The position numbers were made by a program, and so were the translations under genes. The notes beneath the pieces were generated by a model. It had not been told where the DNA came from, searched no databases, and worked only from the letters and a program-made list of their open reading frames with translations. This document shows positions 1 through 6,753 of a DNA stretch of 14,717 nt, piece after piece. The first letter of the stretch is position 1; each line of letters opens with the position of its first letter. The stretch is from Firmicutes bacterium TM09-10 (GTDB taxonomy: Bacteria; Bacillota; Clostridia; Lachnospirales; Lachnospiraceae), in contig QUKC01000038.1 in NCBI GenBank assembly GCA_003481005.1, positions 1-14,717 of the forward strand. Direction: 5' to 3'.

Positions 1-93
1 CTGCCGGATGGAGCATCGTTTAATTTGCCGGACAACAGTATACTGTCTCCGGTAAATATGAGGGCTACTTTGCTTCGGTTTGTTGAGTCATGA
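1..93 (+). other. Possible 3' end of an upstream reading frame, product unknown
   Basis: Frame 1 is open from the window edge to a TGA at 91-93 and would encode 30 residues beginning LPDGASFNLPDNSILSPVN. The other two forward frames stop earlier, at about 21 and 54. A 30-codon open stretch can occur by chance and I do not recognise the peptide, so this is only a candidate tail of a preceding gene. A near-palindrome at 28-52 lies inside it, which fits a regulatory site at least as well as coding sequence. Confidence 0.2.
28..52. promoter_or_regulatory. 25-bp near-palindrome around ACAGTATACTGT
   Basis: The segment has outer arms CCGG and CCGG. Its centre is a perfect 12-bp palindrome, ACAGTATACTGT, at 35-46. 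Only short unequal spacers (ACA and CT) break the symmetry between centre and arms. It could be an operator for a dimeric regulator or an RNA hairpin. No T-run follows, so it is not a typical intrinsic terminator. The regulator is unknown. Confidence 0.35.
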
Positions 94-113
94 AAATATC
101 GGGAAAAATGGCG

Positions 114-415
114 ATTTCTACTTCGCAACTTTTCTGTTGAGTAGACCTGTCGTGGAGATGATAGGTACATAAGGACAGGGTGTCCATGGTGAAAAGTCTG
201 CATGATTTGTTTATAGTGACTATGAGAGCGTGGCTGAGAATGGATGATATATACAGTTTCAACAACATATATGCATCTGCGCCCTTTGAGTGTATAAAAC
301 AGCACTTCGCAAAAATGGGGTAGGAACATGGACCGGGTTCGACAGTATAAAACAACACTTCGGCGATTGCGAAAGCTAGACAGGTGTACTCAATAAACCG
401 GAGAAAAGTAGAAAT
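114..415. repeat. Separated inverted repeat, candidate invertible segment
   Basis: The left core arm at 137-151 (TTGAGTAGACCTGTC) is the reverse complement of the right arm at 379-393 (GACAGGTGTACTCAA) at 14 of 15 positions. A second block, ATTTCTACTT at 114-123, is a perfect 10-base reverse complement of AAGTAGAAAT at 406-415, at nearly the same offset from the core on both sides. The arms enclose 227 bases containing a weak promoter-like pair pointing toward the operon. Such geometry fits an invertible promoter, but no recombinase gene is in the window and the arms are imperfect. They could also be remnants of an old inverted duplication. Confidence 0.4.
292..362 (+). repeat. 18-bp direct repeat pair, 53-bp period
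   Basis: GTATAAAACAGCACTTCG at 292-309 recurs as GTATAAAACAACACTTCG at 345-362 with a single difference. Both copies lie inside the candidate invertible segment. They may be regulator-binding repeats or the product of a local duplication; no function can be assigned. Confidence 0.6.
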
Positions 416-571
416 ATGATTGCTGCGCCGAAAGGGTACGACAGTAAGGGAAAAGACTTGGAAGAGTGTGTGATGAACACAAATGTGGGTATTGTACCGC
501 ACTTTATAAATAAGCATTTTCATCCGGATGGATGTACACATAAATATTTTGGGAATGGAGGGGGTTGAATT

Positions 572-1021
572 ATGAAAGTATGTTTAGTGGGTTCATCGGG
601 TGGTCATTTGAACCACCTATATATGTTAAAGCCATTCTGGAAAGATAAGGATCATTTTTGGGTTACGTTTGATAAAGAGGATGCAAGAAGCTTACTCGAA
701 GGTGAAAAAATGTATCCTTGTTATTATCCGACAAACCGGAGTCTAAAGGCTCTTATTAAGAATACCAAGATTGCATGGAATGTGCTTCACAAGGAAAAGC
801 CAGATTTAATCATTTCCTGTGGCGCAGCTGTAGCCGTTCCGTTCTTCTATCTTGGAAAGATGATGGGGGCAAAGTTGGTTTATATTGAAGTGTTTGATCG
901 CATTGATAAGCCGACAATGACCGGTAAGATGGTTTATCCCATTGTAGACAAGTTTGTTGTGCAGTGGGAAGAACAAAAGAAGGTTTATCCGAAAGCGGTT
1001 AACCTTGGCAGCATATTCTAA
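572..1021 (+). CDS. pssD: PssD/Cps14F-family (Alg14-like) glycosyltransferase subunit
   Basis: This 149-residue protein is the Alg14-like half of a two-part glycosyltransferase. In the family it anchors and activates the catalytic PssE/Alg13 partner at the inner face of the membrane, which adds the second sugar to the lipid-linked primer; in pneumococcal Cps14F/G that sugar is beta-1,4-galactose. The N-terminus has the glycine-rich GSSGGHL motif (residues 7-13). The stretch LIISCGAAVAVPF near residues 80-92 and the VYIEVFDR block (about 104-111) are characteristic. Length is typical for the family. The start is set by a strong GGAGGGG site at 558-564, 7 bases before ATG. The partner gene begins 15 bases after the stop, so the two are almost certainly cotranslated. 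The sugar transferred is not readable from sequence. Confidence 0.9.
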   Translation: MKVCLVGSSGGHLNHLYMLKPFWKDKDHFWVTFDKEDARSLLEGEKMYPCYYPTNRSLKALIKNTKIAWNVLHKEKPDLIISCGAAVAVPFFYLGKMMGAKLVYIEVFDRIDKPTMTGKMVYPIVDKFVVQWEEQKKVYPKAVNLGSIF

Positions 1022-1036
1022 GTAGGTGACGAGAAA

Positions 1037-1531
1037 ATGATTTTTGTGACGGTGGGAACACATGAGCAGCCGTTTAATCGGCTGATTCAAAAAATAGATG
1101 AATTAAAAAAAGATGGTACGATTCAGGACGATGTAATCATTCAAACGGGATTCAGTACATACGAACCTAAATACTGCAAGTGGAGCAAGCTGATTCCATA
1201 TCAGCAGATGGTTAAAAATGTGGCAGATGCACGAATTGTGATCACACACGGTGGTCCGGCAAGTTTCATCATGCCACTGCAGGTCGGCAAGACACCAATC
1301 GTTGTGCCGCGCCAACACCAGTTCAATGAACACGTGAATGACCATCAGGTAGAATTCGCACGAAATGTGTCAAAGCGGATGGGCACAATCATTGATGTGG
1401 AAGATATTGAGACGCTGGGTGATACTATAACGAACTACGACCAGATTGTTGCAGACATGGGACATGGTATGAGTAGCAATAACGCAAAGTTCAATGAAGA
1501 ACTGGAGAAGCTGGTAGACAAGTTGTTTTGA
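1037..1531 (+). CDS. pssE: PssE/Cps14G-family (Alg13-like, GT28) glycosyltransferase subunit
   Basis: This 164-residue protein matches the C-terminal nucleotide-sugar-binding half of GT28 enzymes. It is the catalytic partner of the preceding PssD-like protein. It begins with the family signature MIFVTVGTHEQPFNRLI. It carries the donor-binding segment HGGPASFIMPL followed by PIVVPRQHQFNEHVNDHQ (roughly residues 71-104), which in this family contacts the UDP-sugar. There is no signal peptide or membrane segment, as expected for a cytosolic subunit recruited by its partner. It sits 15 bases downstream of pssD and 10 bases upstream of the pyruvyltransferase. A galactosyl or glucosyl donor is likely from family knowledge, but this is inference. 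Confidence 0.9.
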   Translation: MIFVTVGTHEQPFNRLIQKIDELKKDGTIQDDVIIQTGFSTYEPKYCKWSKLIPYQQMVKNVADARIVITHGGPASFIMPLQVGKTPIVVPRQHQFNEHVNDHQVEFARNVSKRMGTIIDVEDIETLGDTITNYDQIVADMGHGMSSNNAKFNEELEKLVDKLF

Positions 1532-1541
1532 GGATGAATAG

Positions 1542-2666
1542 ATGAAAAAAGTTGGAATCATGTCAATGCAGCGCATTGCGAATTATGGCTCTTTTTTGCA
1601 GGCATATGCACTGAAGCAGTTGATAGAAGAATTAGGACATAAAGTGGAATTTGTAGATTACCATGTCGGTGCACCGGTTATTGCCGAAAATGCGGATAGT
1701 AAGAACAAATTCATTCGCAAATTGGAAAAAGGACTGGAAACATTTCAGTATCAGGCTCCGCTTTCCCATAAATTGTCATTCATTCGATATAAGCAGTCTT
1801 TCGCTAAAAAGTATATGCCGCTTTTGGGAATTACCGATGAGATGAATTACAATCCCACGCTGGATTGTCTGGTTATTGGAAGCGACGAAGTTTTTAACTG
1901 TATTCAGAAAAATTCCAACGTAGGCTATTCAACAGAACTGTTTGGCAAAGATAATCGTGCAGACAGATTGATTACTTATGCAGCATCGTTTGGAAACACA
2001 ACACTGGAAAAGCTGGAAAAGTATCAAAAAGCTGGTGAAGTTGGAAATCTTCTGAAAGAGTTTGATGCAATTTCTGTGAGAGATGCAAACTCTGGAAGCA
2101 TTGTAGAGCAATTCACTGGGGAAGAACCGGTATATAATCTGGACCCGGTTTTGACGTATGACTATATGAATTGCTGCGACAGGATTCCACAGATCGAAGC
2201 AACCGAGAAATATTTGATTCTGTATGCATACGCTGGGCGTATTTCTAACGAAGAGGCAGATTGGATCGCAGAATATGCAAAGAAAAAGAATTTGAAAGTT
2301 TATGCCATTGGAGGCATCCAGAAGTGTGCAGACCGGTTTGTCGACTGCTCGCCGTTTGAGGTTCTGGCTTATTTCAGAAATGCAGAAGAAGTGATTACAG
2401 ATACTTTCCATGGCAGTATCTTCTCTGTGATTACACACCGTCCATTTACAACACTGATTCGTAAGAGCGTAGGAAACAGCTACGGAAATGAAGAAAAACT
2501 CAGTGATTTGTTGAATCGTTTGGTTCTGACAGAGCGGATGACAACGAAAGTAGAAGATACGGAACGAATCAATCAGCAGCCAATTGACTATAAAAAAGTA
2601 GATGATGTTTTGCAGAAACAGAGGGAAATAGCAAAGAAGTATCTGCAGAATAATATTGAGGGATGA
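1542..2666 (+). CDS. Polysaccharide pyruvyltransferase family protein
   Basis: This 374-residue protein resembles the family that transfers pyruvate from phosphoenolpyruvate to a sugar as a ketal, giving the polysaccharide negative charge (WcaK/CsaB/EpsO type). Visible hallmarks are an N-terminal Rossmann-like opening with NYGSFLQAYAL (about residues 15-25) and VIGSDEVFN (about 112-120). Also present are SVRDANS (about 178-184) and the C-terminal TDTFHGSIFS block with its conserved histidine (about 286-295). The start ATG follows AGGATG at 1531-1536. The stop lies just before the start of the iron-sulfur gene. This pairing of pyruvyltransferase-like and FrhB-like genes recurs in polysaccharide loci. 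Some family members may do other chemistry, so substrate and product are inferred. Confidence 0.88.
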   Translation: MKKVGIMSMQRIANYGSFLQAYALKQLIEELGHKVEFVDYHVGAPVIAENADSKNKFIRKLEKGLETFQYQAPLSHKLSFIRYKQSFAKKYMPLLGITDEMNYNPTLDCLVIGSDEVFNCIQKNSNVGYSTELFGKDNRADRLITYAASFGNTTLEKLEKYQKAGEVGNLLKEFDAISVRDANSGSIVEQFTGEEPVYNLDPVLTYDYMNCCDRIPQIEATEKYLILYAYAGRISNEEADWIAEYAKKKNLKVYAIGGIQKCADRFVDCSPFEVLAYFRNAEEVITDTFHGSIFSVITHRPFTTLIRKSVGNSYGNEEKLSDLLNRLVLTERMTTKVEDTERINQQPIDYKKVDDVLQKQREIAKKYLQNNIEG

Positions 2667-2667
2667 C

Positions 2668-3831
2668 ATGGAGAATATATCGCGGATCAAGGAGAAATGT
2701 GTCGGTTGCAAAAGCTGTGAGCAAAGCTGTCCAAAACATTGCATTTCCATAGGAGAAAACAAAGAGGGCTTCTGGTATCCGATTGTCGATGAAAAAAACT
2801 GTGTTGAATGTGGTAAGTGCTTAAAAACCTGCCCCGCAGAAAACATAGAACAACATCGGAATATGCCTCAAACGGTGTGGGCATGGCGCAACAAAAACGA
2901 TGCGGATATTATGAAATCTGCATCTGGCGGCGCTGCAGACAGTGCTGCAAAAGCAGTGTTGCAAATGGGTGGTGTAGTCTATGGTGCTGCCTGCGATGAA
3001 CAGCTTGTTGTAAGCCATATTGAGATTGAAAGCAACGCGGAGAGAGAAAAAATCCAATCCTCCAAATATGTTCAATCCGATCCGAAGTACAGCTATTCAA
3101 AAGTAAAGCAGCGGCTTGCAGAAGGAAAAAAAGTTCTTTATACAGGAACACCCTGTCAGATTGCTGGATTATATGCGTTTCTCGGCGGAGATAAGCCAAA
3201 CCTGTATACGGTTGATTTGATTTGTCATGGTGTTCCATCGCCTAAATTTTTCAAAAAGTATATTGAATATCAGAATAGGCAAACAGATGGTCGAGTAATT
3301 TACTTCAATTTCCGTTCAAAAGATAAAAGAGGCTGGGGAACACAATATTTACTAAAGACAAAGACAAAGACAAAGACAAAGACAAAGACAAAGACACTCT
3401 CCCTTGATCGCTATGGAAAACATTTTATGGATGGCGATTGTTATAGAGAGAGCTGTTATCAGTGCGCCTACGCGAATACAAGCCGCGTGGGTGATATTAC
3501 CGTGGGCGATTTTTGGGGAATTGCAAAGAGTCATCCGGGATTTAATTCGCCCAAAGGGGTATCCAGCGTATTTGTGAATACGGAAAAAGGACAAGAGCTT
3601 TTTGAAAAGATGAAGCCATTTGCCGAGACAGAGCAGGCAACATTGAAAGAAGCAATGGTAAAACAGCATAATCTCGTACAGCCAAGCCACAGACCAGAAA
3701 ATAGAAGCAATTTTTATAAGGAAATTGATGAACCAGATTTTGTATCAAATCTGAAGGTGGGATTACAGCTCAAAGCCCGGATAAAGGCTATTTTGCCAAG
3801 CAAATTGATTCAAAAAATCAAATCGCTTTGA
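2668..3831 (+). CDS. FrhB-like 4Fe-4S protein with KT repeat (coenzyme F420 hydrogenase beta-subunit family)
   Basis: This 387-residue protein starts with a two-cluster ferredoxin domain: C11-x2-C14-x2-C17-x3-CP and C45-x2-C48-x2-C51-x3-CP. A body of the FrhB/FdhB C-terminal type follows, including TGTPCQIAGL, DLICHGVPSP and a later cysteine group CYRESCYQC (about residues 258-266), ending in VGDITVGDFWGI. Despite the family name, an F420 role is unlikely here. Polysaccharide-locus members are of unknown redox function and often sit next to pyruvyltransferase-like genes, as this one does. Residues 230-243 are seven Lys-Thr pairs from an exact hexanucleotide repeat, between the body and the late cysteine group. 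I choose ATG 2668, preceded by GAGGG at 2658-2662, over the in-frame TTG at 2656. Its 3' end is close to the next gene's ribosome binding site. Confidence 0.85.
   Translation: MENISRIKEKCVGCKSCEQSCPKHCISIGENKEGFWYPIVDEKNCVECGKCLKTCPAENIEQHRNMPQTVWAWRNKNDADIMKSASGGAADSAAKAVLQMGGVVYGAACDEQLVVSHIEIESNAEREKIQSSKYVQSDPKYSYSKVKQRLAEGKKVLYTGTPCQIAGLYAFLGGDKPNLYTVDLICHGVPSPKFFKKYIEYQNRQTDGRVIYFNFRSKDKRGWGTQYLLKTKTKTKTKTKTKTLSLDRYGKHFMDGDCYRESCYQCAYANTSRVGDITVGDFWGIAKSHPGFNSPKGVSSVFVNTEKGQELFEKMKPFAETEQATLKEAMVKQHNLVQPSHRPENRSNFYKEIDEPDFVSNLKVGLQLKARIKAILPSKLIQKIKSL
3355..3396 (+). repeat. Hexanucleotide microsatellite, AAGACA x 7, inside the FrhB-like gene
   Basis: Seven perfect copies of AAGACA run from 3355 to 3396 and encode (Lys-Thr)7. 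Because the unit is six bases, slippage would add or remove Lys-Thr pairs without breaking the frame. The perfect nucleotide identity, with only AAG for Lys and only ACA for Thr, points to recent tandem expansion. Coding selection alone would tolerate synonymous drift. Confidence 0.95.
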
Positions 3832-3851
3832 GATTTACGGAGGAAGAATTC

Positions 3852-4976
3852 ATGGGAGAGCCGATAAGAGTATTGCATATACTCCAGAGAATGGAAGCTG
3901 GCGGCACACAGGCGTTGTTAATGAATATCTATCGAAAAATTGACCGCACGAAAGTGCAGTTTGATTTTTGGGTTGTGTATAAAGAAAAGCAATTTTACGA
4001 CGATGAAATTGAAAGTATGGGAGGGCACGTTTACAAGCTGTCTTTCCGGGAGGACCTGAATCTTCCTAAATTTCAGAAAGATCTGAAGAACTTCTTCAAG
4101 CAGCATCATGAATATCAAATTGTGCATTGTCATGCTTATACGATTGGATATTTCTGCCTGAAAGCAGCAAAAAAGGCGGGAATTCCTGTGAGAATTGCTC
4201 ATTCACACAACAATGAGACCGTGCATGATATAAAATATTTGCCCAAATTATTCATGCAGCGACTGTTTACTCTGAACGCAACAGATCTTTTTGCGTGCTC
4301 AGAAGAAGCTGGAAAATATTTGTTTAAGGATAAGCCTTTCCGGGTGTTGAAAAATGCAATTGACTCTCAGCAGTTTATTGCAAATGAGAACACACGGAGA
4401 GAAGTCAGGCAGGAACTTGGATTAGAGAACAAATTCGTTGTTGGTCATGTTGGACGACTGCATCCACAAAAGAACCATGATTTTTTGATTGACGTTTTTG
4501 CGGAAATCAAAAAGAAACAGCCAGACGCAGAATTGATTCTTGTAGGTACGGGGCCTTTGGAAGAAAAGGTGCGTAGCAAAGTTGCGGACAAGGGTCTGAC
4601 AGAGAGTGTGCAATTCTTGGGCAACCGTAAAGACATGAACAGAATTTATCAGGCGATGGATATTTTTGTTTTTCCGTCTTTGTTTGAGGGTCTGGGAATT
4701 GTGGCGATTGAAGCACAGGCGGCAGGTGTTCCCATTGTTTGCTCGGAGGGACTTCCGCCAGAAACAGATATTACGCCGATCTACCGTAAATTGATGTTGA
4801 GTGATGGTGCCGAAAAATGGGCAGAGGCTGCAATTGAAATGGCACAAAGTTCAAAGGCGCATACGAATATGCAAAAATATATCATAGATGCAGGGTTCGA
4901 TATGAATGCAACAGCAAAGAATATGGAAGAATATTATTTGGAAAAAGAGGCTCAGATTAGGGAGAAAAACAAATGA
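3852..4976 (+). CDS. Glycosyltransferase family 4 (EpsF-like, GT-B fold)
   Basis: This 374-residue retaining glycosyltransferase probably adds a sugar to the growing lipid-linked repeat unit in the cytoplasm. It shows the acceptor-side opening MEAGGTQALLMNIY (about residues 14-27) and the VGHVGRLHPQKNHDFLI loop (about 197-213). VGTGPLEEKV follows, then the GT4 donor-binding E-x7-E motif FEGLGIVAIEAQ (about 278-289). The start ATG 3852 follows GGAGGA at 3839-3844 with a 7-base gap. A longer in-frame TTG start at 3828 overlaps the previous stop and lacks this support. Length is normal for the family. The donor sugar cannot be read from sequence. Confidence 0.9.
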   Translation: MGEPIRVLHILQRMEAGGTQALLMNIYRKIDRTKVQFDFWVVYKEKQFYDDEIESMGGHVYKLSFREDLNLPKFQKDLKNFFKQHHEYQIVHCHAYTIGYFCLKAAKKAGIPVRIAHSHNNETVHDIKYLPKLFMQRLFTLNATDLFACSEEAGKYLFKDKPFRVLKNAIDSQQFIANENTRREVRQELGLENKFVVGHVGRLHPQKNHDFLIDVFAEIKKKQPDAELILVGTGPLEEKVRSKVADKGLTESVQFLGNRKDMNRIYQAMDIFVFPSLFEGLGIVAIEAQAAGVPIVCSEGLPPETDITPIYRKLMLSDGAEKWAEAAIEMAQSSKAHTNMQKYIIDAGFDMNATAKNMEEYYLEKEAQIREKNK

Positions 4977-5032
4977 TTTCAACATTCACACCTAGGTTGG
5001 CTAGAAGACTACTATCTAAAGCGGAGTAGAAA

Positions 5033-6187
5033 ATGAATAAATCAATATATGATAAATTAAAGATTATAGGTATTAAAACGTTGCGATGTGGCACACATCT
5101 TTTTTCTTTTTTTCCAATAAAAAAAGGAAGAGTCCTGCTAAGCAGTTACTTGGGAGAATCTTATTCTTGCAATCCAAAGTACATAAGTGAGTACTTACAG
5201 AAAAATTATCCAGAAAAATTTGAAATCGTTTGGGCATTTAAAGATACTAATAAATTCCAAGATATTTCCGCTAGTAAGATTATAAAGTATAAATCCATAA
5301 GCTGGTTTTACTATACAATAACGGCAAATGTCATTATTGGAAATAATGCAGCGATGTGGATTCCAAGGCGAAAAGGGCAACTGATAATTGATACATGGCA
5401 TGGTGGTGGATGCTATAAAAAGGTTGCCGCAGATAATAAAGAATCAAGTGAGTTGGCAAAATATAGAACTAAAATTTCTGGGAAAGAAGTAAATCTATAC
5501 TTGTCAAGTAGTAAGTATTTTTCAGACAATGTTGTAAGAAAAAGTTTTATGTATGATGGGGAAATACTGTCTTCTGGAATGCCGAGAAATGATGTTTTAT
5601 TCGTAAAAGACATAAACTTTATCAACAAAATTCGAACAGAAATTGCTGCAAAATATAATTTTTCATCTGAAGATGTTATTGTGCTGTTTGCACCCACATG
5701 GCGAAAAGGAAGATTGAGAAGCGAGCAACTTGATATTTCCATGGTGAAAAGAGCTGTAAGCAGTAAAGTTGGAAAGAGTGTAGTAGTACTGGGAAGAGGA
5801 CATCATACTGAAAGTGGCATTTTGGAAAAGAACGTTATTGATGTATCAGATTTTCCAGATATGCAGAAACTTTTGATTGCTTCAGATATTTTGATTACAG
5901 ATTATTCTTCAAGTATGTGGGATTATTCTTTCACCGAAAAACCGTGCTTTTTGTTTACACCAGATCTCGAAATTTATGAAAAAACACCGGGGTTTGACCG
6001 TGATGTTCATTCATGGGGATTTCCTGTGTGCGAAACGAATGATCAGTTAGAATCAGAAATCTACCATTTTGATCAGGAAGATTATTTAAAGAGAATGGAA
6101 ACTCATCATGCTTCTTTAGGAAACTATGAAAATGGTACGGCTTGTAGGCAAGTATGCGATTATATTAATAAATTTGCAAATTGTTGA
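5033..6187 (+). CDS. CDP-glycerol/alditol phosphotransferase (TagB/TagF-like)
   Basis: This 384-residue protein belongs to the family that transfers glycerol-phosphate or ribitol-phosphate from a CDP-alditol to a glycan, as in teichoic acid synthesis. Visible family blocks are DTWHGGG (about 120-126) and the SSxYFxxN-like stretch LYLSSSKYFSDN. Next come FAPTWRKGRLR (about 219-229), GRGHH, and the C-terminal ITDYSSSMWDYSF (about 287-299), which contacts the donor. The gene starts after GCGGAG at 5021-5026, in a 56-base gap otherwise without features. It is clearly AT-richer than the preceding genes. Together with the TarI-like gene downstream, it predicts an alditol-phosphate in the repeat unit. 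Which alditol is carried is unresolved. Confidence 0.88.
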   Translation: MNKSIYDKLKIIGIKTLRCGTHLFSFFPIKKGRVLLSSYLGESYSCNPKYISEYLQKNYPEKFEIVWAFKDTNKFQDISASKIIKYKSISWFYYTITANVIIGNNAAMWIPRRKGQLIIDTWHGGGCYKKVAADNKESSELAKYRTKISGKEVNLYLSSSKYFSDNVVRKSFMYDGEILSSGMPRNDVLFVKDINFINKIRTEIAAKYNFSSEDVIVLFAPTWRKGRLRSEQLDISMVKRAVSSKVGKSVVVLGRGHHTESGILEKNVIDVSDFPDMQKLLIASDILITDYSSSMWDYSFTEKPCFLFTPDLEIYEKTPGFDRDVHSWGFPVCETNDQLESEIYHFDQEDYLKRMETHHASLGNYENGTACRQVCDYINKFANC

Positions 6188-6202
6188 TAGCAGGGGGAAC
6201 AT

Positions 6203-6753
6203 ATGATTCAATCCAAAGAAGAATTGAAAGAATATATCGAATATGAGAGTCATGGATTTTCAAACAAATTTCCAGATAGCATAATAGGCGAACCGCAAAA
6301 TTTTCAGAAGTTATTAAGAAAAACGGAATACTATCGCAATTGCAGAAAGGATATATTTGGAAAAATTGTTTATTTGAGTTATAGAGCGAAATTAGAACGC
6401 GAAAGTCAAAGACTAGGATTGGCTATTCCATGTAATGTGTTTGGAAAGGGACTGAGAATTGTCCATTATGGGTCGGTGACGGTGAATAAAGGTTGCAAGG
6501 TAGGAAAAAATTGTCGAATTTATAATAATACAGTTTTAGGAACAGCCGGTGCAGGATTCGGGGGGGGTGTCCCACAATTGGAGATAATGTTTTCATAGGT
6601 ACCAATTCCTGCATTTTAGGAAATGTTAAGATTGGAAATAATGTGGTGATTGCTGCTGGAGCCGTTGTTGTACATGATGTTCCTGATAATGTTACAGTAG
6701 CAGGAATTCCAGCAAAGATTATTAAAGAAAAGGGGTGGACTTATACGACATGA
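6203..6753 (+). CDS. Hexapeptide-repeat (serine-acetyltransferase-like) O-acetyltransferase, frameshifted at a G8 tract
   Basis: Read without interruption this would be a 183-residue left-handed beta-helix acetyltransferase (LbH_SAT/CysE-like). In a polysaccharide locus it would acetylate a sugar with acetyl-CoA. The helical N-terminus and first coils ([19 protein letters not shown], about residues 90-108) are in frame from ATG 6203, which follows CAGGGGG at 6191-6197. At the eight Gs of 6560-6567 the frame is lost and stops at 6596-6598, giving 131 residues with an out-of-frame tail. One frame over, the missing coils continue cleanly from [13 protein letters not shown] through GIPAKII to TGA 6751-6753. 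Nine Gs (or six) would restore it. The restored stop overlaps the next ATG as ATGA, so the longer frame was the selected one. Locus-specific O-acetylation is inference. Confidence 0.88.
6560..6567 (+). repeat. G8 homopolymer, candidate phase-variation tract 1
   Basis: Eight consecutive Gs lie inside the hexapeptide acetyltransferase, at codons 120-122. As present, they shift the ribosome out of frame and the protein ends 30 bases later. A +1 change joins both halves as Phe-Gly-Gly-Gly-Cys-Pro. I found only one other G-run of this length in the window. Confidence 0.85.

Larger units (their letters stand above)
94..571. other. Gene-free leader region upstream of the operon
   Basis: About 480 bases separate the possible upstream tail from the first clear gene. 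I see no convincing protein on either strand: the long minus-strand frame (65-541) has no recognisable protein character. The stretch carries a split inverted repeat (114-415) and an 18-bp direct repeat (292-309 and 345-362). It also has a weak sigma-70-like candidate, GTGAAA at 189-194, a 17-base spacer, then TATAGT at 212-217. The palindrome CATCCGGATG at 521-530 lies just before the first ribosome binding site. This is the natural place for the operon promoter and its control, but no strong promoter consensus is visible. Confidence 0.5.

Noticed and set aside
65..541. 158-codon open frame on the minus strand in the leader
   Set aside because: No recognisable domain, cysteine- and histidine-rich low-quality composition, no ribosome binding site that I can see, and it spans the repeats; most likely a chance open frame.
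1929..2846. 305-codon minus-strand frame opposite the pyruvyltransferase and iron-sulfur genes
   Set aside because: Phe/Cys/Ile-rich shadow of two well-supported plus-strand genes, with no domain of its own.
3355..3396. CRISPR-like repeat
   Set aside because: It is a simple uninterrupted hexamer repeat in frame within a gene, with no spacers.
4977..5032. Regulatory element or small gene between the GT4 and TagF-like genes
   Set aside because: Only 56 bases with a ribosome binding site at the end; no hairpin, repeat or promoter consensus that I could support.
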